NCBI RefSeq assembly: GCF_034190915.1
Contig: NW_026947486.1
Span: 107,414,812-107,478,811 of the forward strand
DNA: 64,000 bases
Source: Cavia porcellus
Lineage: Eukaryota > Chordata > Mammalia > Rodentia > Caviidae
Reading direction: 5' to 3'
Of this stretch, positions 21,421 to 32,769 are shown piece by piece. Under the pieces are notes generated by a model. The model was not told where the DNA came from. It did not search any database and was given only the letters and a program-made list of their open reading frames with translations. The position numbers were made by a program, and so were the translations under genes. The number at the start of each line of letters is the position of its first letter. Within the stretch, counting starts at the first letter, position 1.

Positions 21421-22439
21421 TTTTTTTTTTAAAGAATGCATTAAGACAACAGAACTAACTCATTGTGCAAAGTAAGTAAACTACTTTAATGCCTCTCCAC
21501 CCCAGTTCCTGTCTTCCATAAGGATTCTCCTTTGCCCAGATTCCCAGTCAAGGACACAAACTAGTTTAAGGCTCAATGATTTACCAAGTAGTGACTCTTT
21601 AGCTAAAATAACTTCAGTTTACTTTAACTTATGTGTCTTTAATAGGTGAATCAACATAGTTTTTGTTCTACGTTAATAGAAACTGAATGTACTTTTTAAA
21701 TTGTTGCTCCTTTCAGTCTTCATGAGAGGGTCATGTTATCTTAAAGTATGGAAGACAATGAATTTAAATGCAGGAATATACCATTTTGACAGTATTTACA
21801 AGAATTATATGTGTGCTGAATGGTTAGAAGGAGTGACAAGACTACTATACCCAGACTCAGGTCATTTAGATAAACTACAGTGATTCAGAAATGTTTGTGA
21901 ATCAGATAATCCCCTCATAGGAAAATGTAGCAAAATCAGTACTGGTCATCTTTAAGGTTAAGAATGGGACAACCGCCTGAATGCTGCAGTGAGCTGTTTC
22001 TACCATTGAGAGCTCTAAAAGGTTTACCACCACTGGTCTAGAGTATCCAATTCAAAGATTATTCTGTCCTCACGTTTGATAACGTTCCTGGAGTGAGAAA
22101 GCCCTACTTTCTACGCTTGACACAGCACAGAAGATGATAGTTCCTTTTGCAAGTGTATGATGATGCTGTAAATGATTGAAAGTGAAATATCAATAAGAGA
22201 CCAATTAAAAATTGAAACAGCCAATTAAGTTTCATTATCAATGAATACTTACTGGCCTCCCATCCCTGTGTTGTATAGGATGATGCAAAGCTAGAATAAT
22301 TAACTCCACTCTCAAGAAGTATCATATGTCACGCTTGGTGTTACATTTATATTTTCTTTATCTTCATGATTTATGGTTTTTGAAAGAAAGAACAATAATG
22401 ATCAGATACAGCAGAAAAGCTTTTTCAGATTAAACGTAG
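21421..22439. other. Mostly unassigned sequence
   Basis: A short T-run lies at its start. About 22225-22340 weakly resembles an L2 3' end in reverse ('gaatacttactggcctccc'). Nothing else recognised. Confidence 0.4.
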
Positions 22440-22660
22440 CTTCCATCTATGGTCAGCAAATCATAGCCCATGAGCCAAATTTGAACTGCTGGCTGTTTTC
22501 CTCAGTAAAATTCTACTGAGACAAAGCTATGCCCAATAATTGATACATGTTCTATGGTTTTTGTGCTACTGTAGTGAGTTGAGAGGCTGGAATAGAGACC
22601 TAAATTACAGAGTTTAAAAACAAACCTAAACTACTATTTGAATCTTCAAGGAAAATCTTT
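22440..22660 (+). mobile_element. hAT-type DNA transposon remnant
   Basis: 'ggtcagcaaatcatagccca', 'tgagccaaatttgaactgct', 'ggctgttttcctcagtaaaa' and 'attgatacatgttctatggt' follow the common mammalian hAT-class fossil with 'gcccacgggccaaatc' and 'tgtctatggctgcttt'. It is non-autonomous. A second member lies at 40930-41135. I am unsure of the subfamily name. Confidence 0.65.
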
Positions 22661-23000
22661 GCCGACTCCCACACAACTATCAAATACACATGGCTGATGG
22701 ACTTATTTACATTCGATCATAAATATCCATATCTTGATAAACTTTGTTTCTTTCTTATGATCTTCAATATCCCATCTTCTTTTCATATTCTTATTGTGGC
22801 CATAGATTAATCCGTTCAAATGGGAATTTTAAATTATTATGTATGAATAGTACTGGGCAAAATGTGCCTGGATGCTTTTAGAATATAATTGTCAAGAAAA
22901 ACATTATTTTCCATGTACATTTAGTCCCTGTATCCTCTCCTATTGTCTATTACTGCACTGTGCTTACCACAGTGTGCTTTGCTGTATTACTCTTTTCATC
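22661..23000. other. Unassigned sequence
   Basis: No gene or repeat recognised. Confidence 0.45.
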
Positions 23001-23003
23001 TTT

Positions 23004-23063
<60 letters not shown>

Positions 23064-23067
23064 TTTC
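23001..23067. repeat. (CTTT)n microsatellite
   Basis: About 16 CTTT units immediately 5' of a minus-strand ID SINE, the position its (AAAG-type) tail would occupy. It therefore probably grew from the SINE tail. Confidence 0.95.
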
Positions 23068-23074
23068 TTTCTCT

Positions 23075-23150
23075 TTTGTATCAGAAATCAAACTCAAGAC
23101 CTTGCACTTGTCAGGCAGGCACAGTGCCACTGAACTGTATCTGGCTCCCT
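23075..23150 (-). mobile_element. ID-like SINE monomer, minus strand
   Basis: 'gtatcagaaatcaaactcaa', 'gaccttgcacttgtcaggca', 'ggcacagtgccactgaactg' and 'tatctggctcc' are the reversed ID-type SINE also seen at 9897 and 30137. Confidence 0.8.
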
Positions 23151-23384
23151 GCTTGGTGTGTTTTTCACTCGCTTGTTTGCTAGTCTCTGTTCTATGCTAA
23201 CATACCACCTACAGTAGGGCCTCCTCTGAGTATGAAAGTATCTTTCTACGAGAGTATCCTTCATTTCCAAAAGCGAAGGATACTATCACTTTAATACACT
23301 CCATTTTTCTTCACAATTCTTATCGTCTGCTGTAGTTAAAGTAATTATGTTTTATTGTGTTTCTAACCAGAGTATTGGAACCAT

Positions 23385-23490
23385 GAGAATAATTATTTGA
23401 GTTGATGTTATATTCCTACTGCCTTTGGCAGCTCCAGGACTGTAATAGGTACTCGACTAAAATTTACTGATTCAATGAATAGTGAATCTA
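23385..23490 (+). mobile_element. L2 3' end fragment
   Basis: 'tattggaaccatgagaataa', 'tattcctactgcctttggca' and 'taataggtactcgactaaaa' followed by 'tttactgattcaatgaat' is the L2 tail series ('agcacagtgcctggc', 'tagtaggtgctcaataaat'). Confidence 0.7.
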
Positions 23491-23639
23491 AGAAACAGAT
23501 TGGTAAGAGAGTATATTTAAGTGGTTAAGTCATTATAGGTGTCATAAATTTAACTTTTTACAAGTGAGCTTAAACAGTTTTTCTTCCCTCCCTCCCTGGG
23601 CCACAGAATGCTAAACACACCAGAACTGACTTATAACCA

Positions 23640-23815
23640 CAATGGCAGGTTACTTTTTAATTTCTAACTTCAGTTTACTCATTTGTAAAAGGAGAAAACA
23701 ATAATTATCCTTCCCAAATCACTGCATTCAAGGAAAAATGCATGTAAAATTTCAAATGTATTATGTACTGTGGTGAGCGCATAAAGAAGGAAATGTTATC
23801 ATTATGGATATTAGC
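23640..23815 (+). mobile_element. MIR SINE
   Basis: 'tttctaacttcagtttactc', 'atttgtaaaaggagaaaaca', 'ataattatccttcccaaatc' and 'attatgtactgtggtgagcg' follow MIR 'cctcagtttcctcatctgtaa' onwards in order. Confidence 0.7.
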
Positions 23816-25374
23816 CAAAGTGCCAAGAATCACCTTGAGAATCAAAACACTGGGATCTTGATTCTAACTATAAAGAAAAGATATTTTTTTATCATAAATA
23901 AGGTTACATGGATTAGCCTATTCAGTGATCTTGCAAATTAATGCCATTGCAAATGGAACCCTTTGAAATGGGAATACTTACTAAGTTATCGTTCTCAATA
24001 AAAATATAATTATGGCTTAGAATGTGTCAGGCATCACTGAGAAAAATTGTGGCAACTCTTTTTGTGATTTTGTCTGATATGCTCACCAAATAGTGATTTA
24101 TCCACCAAGGTCACTTGGAAAAAAACTAGAATGAATGTGCTCATCCAACAACCCTGAATTGTTGGACACCCCAGCAGAGAGTGAAGATGAGTATGCCTTC
24201 AGTTTTGTGAGGTCATGCTCTGAAGCTACCTCACAATCATGCCGGAATTTCAACCTAGTGTAGCATTGTCATTTCCACAACTGATGTATTATATGGGCAG
24301 AAGGACCAACTATTCTGCCTTATCTAGGACTGATGAAATTACTGGGACATGAAAATTTTAGTTTCAGTATGAGATTTTCTTTTGCAAGATAGGAAAAAAA
24401 TGGCTATCCATGATGTTGTTTATGTGTGTATGTTTAAGCATATGTGTCACATAAATTAGGTATTATATTGAGGCTAAGAATCAAGTGTCTTTAATTCAGT
24501 GATGCACATATACAAAAAACATTGATTGAAAAAAATATAGACAGTAGTAATCATGAAGTATTAATTTAATTTTTTGGAATACATCCAAATTCCTTTGGAT
24601 ATCACCACAGCATATTATTGTTGAATGTCATTTCACAAGGCCAACTACATGAAAATCTTGAGCAATTGCAAGTTTAATCCCTTTCATGAAACCCATTAGA
24701 GTAAGTGCTTTTTCCTTCCATGTGCTTTCCCTGTCCCCAATTAATTGAGTAAGAATTTGCTATTAGAAGAAGAGAAACATTTCTATTTTCACCATTGTAA
24801 AGACAATGGAAAAATCTTGCGTATATGGCCACTTTGGAGGCTGAGAATTTTCCGTCATTTTCATCTTGTGTGCAATTTAACAAGCTGTTACAAAAATATA
24901 ACAGCATTTTATCATTTTCATTAATCAAAGCTGGTACCTTTACTTAAAAGCTTGGTCCATTAACTTGGGCTCATTGTGTTGAATCTTGAATCTCGCCAAA
25001 ACAACGAAGATGTATTCTGTAAAGTGAAAAGCAGACCTCCCTGCAATTTTACTAAGACATATTTAAATGTGTTTTTCTATTATATCCAGATGTCTGGATG
25101 CAGAAAGGAGATTGAAAATCTTTTAAAGGATTTTATATTTGGTACTTGAAAATCTGCTAGCATCGTGCTTGGAAATAAGCAGCAATATAATATAATTCTC
25201 ATGTGATATACTACTATTATTGTTCTCTCTTTTTATATTTTGATAATACATTCTTGCCATTGTGTTTTTGATATCTGCTATGCAATTTGAAAAATGCAAG
25301 CTTCCTACTAACAGAGAGCTAACATGTTTGACATTATTTCCTAAGAAGTTAGCAAGGTGCTTTGTGACAGGTGG
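23816..25374. other. Repeat-poor unassigned sequence
   Basis: I recognise no transposon and no gene in about 1.5 kb. An 84-codon minus-strand frame (24674-24928) has no recognisable motif. Confidence 0.45.
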
Positions 25375-25545
25375 TATTCAAGAAGGGGAAAGAAGGGGGA
25401 AGGAGACAGAGGAATGGAGAAGTAAAAAGAAGTGTTGAGAAGTGTTTTGTACATGTGCCAATGCTCTGTGATGAATGTAATCATTATGCATTGCAAGCAT
25501 ATAGTAATATGAATAAATTTAAAAATAAGAAAATGCAGTTAAACA
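25375..25545 (+). mobile_element. Probable L1 3' end
   Basis: A purine-rich block ('ggggaaagaagggggaagga') is followed by 'ttttgtacatgtgccaatgc', 'gcattgcaagcatatagtaa' and 'tatgaataaattta', then A-rich sequence. The same layout ends the L1 at 48,700-48,880, supporting a shared 3' untranslated region. Confidence 0.5.
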
Positions 25546-25742
25546 AATGAAGAAATATGGATTAAGATGCTTTTCTAAGAATTTCTAAATTTTATGAAGA
25601 AAAATGCAGATCAACAGTAGCTAGACACATTTGCATACACAAAGAATTGAACACTCTCCACAGTCATTGAATCTCAAAATTTCACTAAAGTTTATTCTCA
25701 TGATTTTGTGTCTAGCTGATTTTGTCTGGTCATCAGTGAGAA

Positions 25743-25790
25743 ATAATAATGATAATGATAACAATGATAAAGATGATAATAATGATAATG
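25743..25790. repeat. (GATAAT/AATGAT)n simple repeat
   Basis: Imperfect AAT/GAT units over about 48 bases. Confidence 0.9.
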
Positions 25791-25807
25791 TGTTTGTATT
25801 TTTTGTA

Positions 25808-25920
25808 TCAATTATTCAACAAACTTTCTTGAGTACCTACTAGATACCTAAATTTGCTTGGTGCATGCGTTAAGATATTGAATAAGACAAAATCTTCCCC
25901 TCAATGTGAATAAAGTCTTG
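25808..25920 (-). mobile_element. L2 3' end fragment, minus strand
   Basis: 'attattcaacaaactttctt', 'gagtacctactagatacc' and 'gttaagatattgaataagac' is the reversed L2 tail ('ttgagcacctactatgtgcc'). Confidence 0.75.
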
Positions 25921-26128
25921 TTTTGTATTATGTGCACCATTTTGAATGCAAAATTGAAAGAATGCAAGGCAGTAGTGAGGATGAAAACTATCAAAACTGT
26001 TATATGAATGTATAGATACATCAAATTAATTGTGTATTCTGTGTAATAATATGCATAATAAAAATGCAAAAGTGCTATCTCTGCCTATTCCCAGATTCAA
26101 AATATTCAAAACTGAGATCATCTTCAAT

Positions 26129-26545
26129 GTCTTGCTTATTTTTTTCCCATCCCTGGGCCAAAATACTCAACATCCAAAATTAAAGAAGGAAACATTATTG
26201 AACTTGCAGTTGTAGAGGTTTCAGTCCATAAATGGCTGGTTCAAGTCAGAGTGACATAGCACATGGGCAGCTGTAAAGTGCCATGACAGTTGCAGGTACT
26301 AAATATGGCAAGAGCAAAAAGGCAAGAGAGGAGCAAGTTGCTTTCCCTTCTTTTTATTTCATGGAAGCTACCTGCCTGGGGTGGGTGCAGCACTCACACT
26401 GCCAATTGTAGCACTAGATAATGGACCAATCACATACTCTCCGTGATGTAGAGATTCACATACTCTAGAATCAACCATCTTTGAATGGTCTGCCCCCCAT
26501 GACCACATGATGCTTCGGGGGGACATCTGGACACAAACCATAACA
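26129..26545 (-). mobile_element. 3' LTR of the MaLR provirus
   Basis: Starts TGTCTTGCTT on the plus strand and ends 'cacaaaccataaca' at 26545, the complement of the TGTTATGG LTR start. Shared landmarks with the other LTR are 'caaaatactcaacatccaaa', 'gtgggtgcagcactcacac', 'agcactagataatggaccaa' and 'tctggacacaaacc'. Confidence 0.85.
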
Positions 26546-27457
26546 TTTTGCCCTTGGCTCCCCAGACTCATTTACATCCTTTATACAAAAGACATTTAGT
26601 ACATCTCTAAGAGATGCCAAAGTCCTAACACATTCAGCATCACTAAAAATTCTAAATCCCAAGTATCCTCCAAGATCTAAGGCAAAGTCTTAGATGTGAA
26701 CCCCTGCATGAATGAAAAGTTAAATATTTCTGACAGAAAATGAAACAAGATACAGATTTCCATTTCAAAAATACAAACAAAAGGATATGAAGAATTGAAA
26801 CCAAAACAAGTCTAAACTCCAGAAAGGCAAATGTTAAATACTGCAGTTCCATATAGAACATCTGAAGCTGTTTGTGGTAATGTGTGTTCTCTGAAACAAT
26901 TGTGTAACCTTGCTCCTACATCATTTCTGGTGGTGGTAGCTCCCATGGTTTCTCCCTTAAGCATGCTCTGTTTAATTCTTGCAGCTTTTATTAGATGAAC
27001 CATGTTTCTGGCTTTTTCAAACTTCTGAGGTCTCCACTGCATCTTTGGATTTTCACTCACAGCTTCACACCCTGCCCTCTCAGAGGCACACTGTCTGACA
27101 TCCCAGGATTTCTGATATTGAGGTGGAAGCTTTTTTGCCCTCAGAATTCTTGCATTCTCCATGCTCCTAAAGTCAGCACCATGTGGATGATACTGAGGCC
27201 CACTGCCAACTGTAGCAGTAGCCAGACTTTCCTCTCTATTGGCTGTTGGGGTCAAGTTCCTGAACTACTGAGCACTCTGAACTCCATTGTGAGGAACAGA
27301 TTCTCAATTTTTCTGTCATTCTGAAACCTGGTGCAGCCAATGCCATATTGGAACCTTGTGAGGCCTCTGCCACCATTCTGGAACATGCCACTCTGACATT
27401 TTGAGGCTGAAAAGGGTGGACACCCCTTACTTCCTGTGATGCCCCCAGGCCATGTTT

Positions 27458-27508
<51 letters not shown>

Positions 27509-28113
27509 TTGTTGTTGTTTGTTTGTTTGTTTGTTTCTTCTCAGCAATTGAGATCTCAGCTCTGTCTTTACAGTCCACAGTCTTGCTGGAGTTTCCTTTC
27601 TGCTCAAACTCGCAGTGATCAAACTCACAATTTTTTAAATGATCCCATTGGGCTCTTTGGTCTTAATTCATATCATAAATCTGGCTAAAAGCCCCCAGCA
27701 GTAGCCATGCCACGGCCTCAACATTCAACTGCCTTGAAATTTCCTATGCCAGATTATTTAGACCACTGCCATTATTCTCGCTTTCAGGCAAAGTCTCCAG
27801 ACATGAGCAAAATACAGACAAACTTTTCACTAAGCTATAACATATTATCATCTGGAGTCCAGCACCCAATGCAGTCCTTCCAAGAAGAAATCTCCTGAGC
27901 CTGGTCTTTATTGACAGAATTTCTATCAGCTTTCTGTACTTCTGAGCTCTGACAAGAATCTCCCACACAGAACAGCCTAAACTGTGACAGCTGTACTCCT
28001 ACAGGTGACATCTCTGAACCTTTTCAATCTCTCCCCACAAGCCATTTCCAAAGGCTCTTGACCCAGATGGTCATGTATAGTCACAGCAATGACTCCACTT
28101 CTCTGGTACCAAA
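26546..28113 (-). mobile_element. MaLR internal region with primer-binding-site end
   Basis: Begins 'ttttgcccttggctccccag' and 'actcatttacatcc', the standard right end of THE1/MST-type internal sequence in reverse, followed by 'catttagtacatctctaaga', 'gccaaagtcctaacacattc' and 'agcatcac'. At 28103-28112 'ctggtaccaa' beside the 5' LTR is where the primer-binding site belongs in this family. Frames of 130-147 codons (26812-27255, 27236-27628) lie inside and are antisense or repeat-driven. Confidence 0.8.
27459..27537. repeat. (AT)n then (GTT/GTTT)n repeat
   Basis: About 23 AT units followed by GTT and GTTT units, inside the MaLR internal region. It may derive from a lost SINE tail. Confidence 0.95.
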
Positions 28114-28509
28114 TTCTGACTTGGTTACATTTCTCTCATTGCAGGTACAAAATACTTGACACCCAAAATGAATGAATGAAAGGTTTATTTAACTCAGTTT
28201 GTGATTTAAGTCTATAATCAAATGTCTTCAAGGCAGGGTAGAATGGCACAAGAGCAGCCATTCATGGCAGCAACAGGTACCAAAGATGACAAAAGCAAAA
28301 ATACAAAAGGGAGAAGCAAGTCACTTCCTCTCACTTATATTGTATGCAAGCTATCTGACCCAGAGTGAGTACAGCGCTCACATTGCCAATCCCAGCACTA
28401 GACAATGAACCAGTCACAAATGCTAGAAACAGACATCTTTGAAAGACCCACCCCACCATAACCACTTGGATGTGGTCTAGAAACCACATCTAGACAAAAA
28501 ACCATAACA
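28114..28509 (-). mobile_element. 5' LTR of the MaLR provirus
   Basis: Collinear with the 3' LTR: 'caaaatacttgacacccaaa', 'gtgagtacagcgctcacatt', 'agcactagacaatgaaccag', 'gacatctttgaaagacccac', ending 'accataaca' at 28509. Confidence 0.85.
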
Positions 28510-28529
28510 CTTTTCAAACCAAATCTTCT

Positions 28530-28615
28530 CATTTTTTAGAGCTGAAAGCATAAATCATGTCTGTTTTTTTTTATTTTATATAATCACTGCCTAGTACATA
28601 CCTATAACCTGTAGT
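28530..28615 (+). mobile_element. Possible L2 3' fragment
   Basis: 'agagctgaaagcataaatca', 'tgtctgttttt' and 'cactgcctagtacatacc' recall the L2 tail. Short and uncertain. Confidence 0.35.
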
Positions 28616-29209
28616 GGTCAAACGATGGCACATGTGTCACAGTAAGCACGGAGAAACCCTCTTGTTGGCATGCTAGTCAAGTTACCTGAGCAGTTGAGCA
28701 TCAGATAACAGTTTTTTTTTTTCTTCTAAACTAAAACCTCAGTATTCATGTTTACTTGTAGTATTGGCATTTTGTGATAAATAAATGGGTTTGGGGTTGT
28801 GGCTTAGGTGCTTGGTCATTAAATGGTGTGCCATCACTGGCCTAGGCCATGCAATATTTGTAATAAATGCTCCTTCCAAGATTTTACTTTGCTCCTCATC
28901 AAAGGAAAGCACTGTGGCTTCAAATTCCCATCATCTCCTCTCCACAGGTACTGCCACAGAATTCACAAACAAATAGTTCATACATATGACTGTATTTCTC
29001 CTTGGATTATAAATTTTGGGGGAGTAGAAATTATCTGCATCATGTATCTTTCTCACAATTCCTGCACAATGGAAGCTCATAATAAATTCCCTTTGGATTA
29101 AATAATGTACCAAATACCTCAGTTTCTCATGACCATAACTTTTTAAGTAATTCTATCATCTTATGGTTATTCGAAATGCTCACTCTAGAGAAAAAAAAAA
29201 ATAACAGCC
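28616..29209. other. Unassigned sequence
   Basis: Nothing supported. 'tttggggttgtggcttaggt' near 28790 is faintly ID-like on the plus strand but does not continue. Confidence 0.4.
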
Positions 29210-29375
29210 ATTAGGACACATGCAAAGTACCAGGTAGAGTGTTAAGTACTTTCCTTGATTACTTTGAAAATATTCTTTATATCTGCTATATAAAGGAAGA
29301 ATCTGACTTGTGGATAAATTAAGTTACTTAAGTTCACAAGACAATAACTCAAGTCACAACTAGTATGGTATTTCT
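29210..29375 (-). mobile_element. MIR SINE, minus strand
   Basis: 'caaagtaccaggtagagtgt', 'taagtactttccttgattac', 'ggataaattaagttacttaa' and 'gttcacaagacaataactc' follow reversed MIR. Confidence 0.65.
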
Positions 29376-29846
29376 TTATATGGTATTCTTCGTTAAGAAA
29401 TACATCTGTTCCTAGATAGATTGACTTGACATAGGAAAAGTCCAGTTAGAGTCCAAGATTCTCCTATCAGCTATACAGAATTCACAGCTTACCAGTTGCT
29501 AAACTGATCTTCAATTTGGTAAGTGATTCCTATGTCAGGATATGGACCAGAAGTTTCTGACCTTAATTTGAATTTCACTCCAAATATAAGGGGCTATAGA
29601 CAACCATCCTTTTTTCTGTGTAAAGTTAGAGTGCAAGCCTCCAAAAACCCAAGGGCAAGGAACAGGCAGTAAGAACCATCTTAGCAGTACAATACCTTTT
29701 CAGGAGAAAGATCGGCTACAAGGTTGTTAACAAATCCAACAAAGGAAAAATTGGTCATGCTTCTTTGACTTATCTTGACATGGACATGGAGGGGACAGAA
29801 AGACCATTTTGATTTAAAATAAAATAAATATTTGTGCAACTATGCA
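29376..29846. other. Unassigned sequence
   Basis: No gene or repeat recognised. Confidence 0.45.
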
Positions 29847-29847
29847 A

Positions 29848-29976
29848 TCTTTTTTTCTTGTTGTCTTTTTTGACAGGATTTCACTCTGTGTTCCAGGCTG
29901 GACTGGAAGTCACTGTGATCCTCTTGCCTCAGGTTCCTACATGCTAGGGTTACAGGTGTGTACCACCATGCCTGGC
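29848..29976 (-). mobile_element. B1-type SINE, minus strand
   Basis: A T-rich tail, then 'gacaggatttcactctgtgt', 'tccaggctggactggaagtc', 'gatcctcttgcctcaggttc', 'gggttacaggtgtgtaccac'. It lacks most of the internal duplication. Confidence 0.88.
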
Positions 29977-30136
29977 TACTATGCAGTTTTTATAATCATG
30001 ACACTACAAGCTTTTACTTACTTCTGTGTGATGTAATTTAATGGACTGAGAGATGTTACAACTTTGAATAGTCTTTTAAAAATGTCCTCACTTAAGATCA
30101 ATATGTAAAGATTTTATCCCTTTTACTATGAAAACT

Positions 30137-30217
30137 TGTTTTTTTGTACTAGTGATCAAACTCATGACCTTGTGCTTGCCAGACAGGACTTATGCCACTG
30201 AGATAAATCCATGGCCC
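30137..30217 (-). mobile_element. ID-like SINE monomer, minus strand
   Basis: 'tttgtactagtgatcaaact', 'catgaccttgtgcttgccag', 'acaggacttatgccactgag' and 'ataaatccatggccc' match the other ID-like monomers. Confidence 0.78.
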
Positions 30218-30459
30218 AGACTATGAAAACTTACTTCAGCTGGAAATCTCTAAATCTTTAGAAAATATCTATATCTGAGACCTTCATGCCTAAACAGAAA
30301 AAGGACCCAATATTTTATAATTATTTGAATGTACAGTAATCCCATAGTGGAGAATTCCAGGTGGACCTGAGAAAGCCACTGCAGCGTACCTACAGTGACT
30401 GAAGATAAATGGCTCTCAGTGCACTTTATCAAAGTAAAGTGGTGTGCTTTACTTTGATT

Positions 30460-30790
30460 AATGGTTTTATTCCATGTTCTCTTCCTACACTCCTCCCCAT
30501 GCCCTAGTCATCAGACTACCACACTTAAGCGTCTTGCTTCTTTGTGCTTTAGCCACATGGTTCAATTCTTTATTTTCCTGGCATTTTTCCACCTCTTGAT
30601 TTTGTTTTCTGAGGGTAGTAAGCCCTGGTCCCCAGATAAACGCATACTCATTCATCATGTCTCCACTGAAACGTCACTTCTCTGAGTGGTTTCTAATGAA
30701 CACCCCTTAATTCCAAAACAAGTTCTTCCTCCTCTATAAGCTTCATAGAACACACCTCAATTAAAATATTTGGCATATTGTGTGGCAGCT
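30460..30790 (+). mobile_element. L2 fragment
   Basis: 'cctacactcctccccatgcc', 'tgctttagccacatggttca', 'ttattttcctggcatttttc', 'ggtccccagataaacgcata' and 'gtctccactgaaacgtcact' followed by 'tctctgagtggtttctaatg' follow L2 near its 3' end ('ctccagccacactggcc', 'ccagatatccgca', 'aaatgtcacctcctc'). Confidence 0.75.
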
Positions 30791-30795
30791 GTGAA

Positions 30796-31211
30796 TGGGT
30801 GTGTGTCTTACTTTCTGATTGCTGGGAGAAAATACCTAATGCCCATAATATAAAGGAGGAAAGGTTAGTTCACAATTTGTAGAAGTTTCAGTCCATAGTT
30901 GGCTGGCTCTAAGAAAGGTCAGCATGGCAGAGGGGCATGGCAGAGGAGAAACAGTTCATGGCAGGGAAGAAATAGAAAGCCTGCCTTTTGTTTTTTCTTT
31001 TATTCCTCATGCATTCTACAGGCCTATTGGTTGGTGCCATTAACATCTGGGGCAGGTTTTCCCTCTTCAGTAAACCCATCATCCACACCGAGAACTGTGC
31101 TAAACAAATCAATGGGCTGATCCAGTATCAGACACTCTTGACCCAGGCACTCCAAAGGCCTCACTATGAACACATGAGGCTTCAAGGAGACACCTAGACC
31201 TCAACCAAGCA
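30796..31211 (-). mobile_element. MaLR solo LTR, minus strand
   Basis: 'gattgctgggagaaaatacc', 'ggaggaaaggttagttcaca', 'agtccatagttggctggctc', 'ggtcagcatggcagagggg', 'cactccaaaggcctcac' and the end 'ctcaaccaagca' give a complete reversed LTR. The possible target duplication (GTGAA, GTGGA) is imperfect. Better preserved than most LTRs here. Confidence 0.85.
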
Positions 31212-32769
31212 GTGGATCTGAAAACATTGTAGTAGAAAAAATGGTTACATTAAGTGTATGTGTTTATGTAAACTAAATAAATTCATCTTTTATTTATGCT
31301 GGACCTCATTTGAAGCTAGGAATTATTAAAAAGCTATATAACAACAAGAAATAGCTTAAAGAGAAAATAAGAAACATATAAAATGGGATGCAAAATAAGG
31401 TTGTGAATGAGGTATATGAGTCTTGGGACTATATTTTATTTATTTTTATAGCACAGCAACTCAGGAAAGTAACCAACTTTTAGCAGAAAATTAACATGCA
31501 TAATTCAAATGCATTTATTTAAGTACTTGTGGATCACTATTGCTGTTTAATATGCTAATTAATGTTTTATTAAACCATGAAAGGACCTCTTGTTTATAGA
31601 CTGACCACTCAAATGACAATGACACGATATGACCTAGCATTGGAATTCATCACATTCAGTTCTTCCACCAGCTTTCTCCACTTATGGATATAGAACCGAG
31701 AGCCTCAACAGACAAAAGTCATTTTTTTAAGATTTATAACTCCAACACTGGTGAAATTACCTATCTTACCTCATCTGCAAAATGACATAAAATGAAAGAG
31801 AACTCAGTGTTTATTTAGCCCAAGCCTTCACAATACATGATTCTAAAGTAATTTTGAATGCAATATATTAAAAGTCATTTCTCATATTCACTCATTCTAA
31901 TTCCCCGATGTTCTTCTTTTAATTTTCAGTCTGTTTATAATTGGTCCAATTCTGCAGAAATTTCATGCATTATTAAATGATTTGATTTGTCTTGCCTTCC
32001 ATATTTGTGAGAGGCTCTGTGTCTTGCAGTGCTTACTCAGAGATCATTAAATTGTTTGCTTCTGTACAGTCTGCTTTTGTAGTTGTGAGAGATGAGCCAC
32101 AAGAGCCTGGGGCCCAGGTGTGACAAGTTTACATTGTATGTGCACATTATGGGAGCAGGTGTCTTGCTGCACATCAGAGTGTGATCATCATGTCCATACC
32201 TGGAAAAGTAATGACTTCTGTCTGGTAGTCAGTTGATGAGAAAAGACACAGTGACTGTGAGGAAGGGTAGAGAAAGAAAATAAAGGTCAGACTGTGGTAT
32301 TAAAAAGAAAAGACTGCTGAGTGACTGACAAAGAAATAGCAGAGGCATTTGGGCATTGTTTTGAAATCACGTTTACCAAAACCACAAATGCAGACAAAGC
32401 TTCCAGGTGCCTCAAAATATTACAGTGGAAGGTTTGAAAATGTAGTAGAAGATCGGTAATAAATTTCATACAGGTGGAGACCAATCTCCTTATCAATAGT
32501 TTGTTCTCAGGAATTAAGGCAGATTGGATAGGGACGAAGTCCTTGCAATACCTAGATTTTTCTCAGCACAGAGGACTTGTTCATTGTATGGATGAGAGTT
32601 TGCTTGTACAGCTTCTAGAAAGAGGATGATGACTTTTTTCCCTAGGCCCAGTATGACTCTTACAAAAGACATCCTTTGTAGTGTTCAGTTACAATTCTGA
32701 GTCAACATCTTATTTGGTCAGTGGAGTCTGAGAAGCAATACAATATGTAGTACAACTTGTATTTTGAGA
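31212..32769. other. Unassigned sequence
   Basis: Nothing recognised with confidence. A MIR-like trace ('tcatctgcaaaatgac') is at about 31770. Confidence 0.4.

Larger units (their letters stand above)
26129..28509 (-). mobile_element. Near-complete MaLR provirus, minus strand
   Basis: Two related LTRs in the same orientation (26129-26545 and about 28114-28509) flank about 1.57 kb of MaLR internal sequence, giving the typical LTR-internal-LTR plan of a non-autonomous ERVL-MaLR element. Read on the minus strand, the 5' LTR is the right-hand one. No gag, protease or polymerase frame is intact; MaLRs depend on other ERVL elements for movement. The two LTRs differ visibly by many substitutions and small indels, so the insertion is old. 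An AT microsatellite has expanded inside it. No clear 5-base target duplication is seen. Confidence 0.85.

Noticed and set aside
27459..27537. Repeated units that might suggest a CRISPR-like or satellite array
   Set aside because: They are di-, tri- and tetranucleotide microsatellites without spacers; the same holds for the other simple repeats.
26812..27628. Minus-strand frames of 130 and 147 codons
   Set aside because: They lie within MaLR internal sequence and, in part, the AT repeat. They do not resemble a preserved gag or polymerase.
28785..28850. Plus-strand ID-like sequence
   Set aside because: The resemblance stops after about 20 bases.
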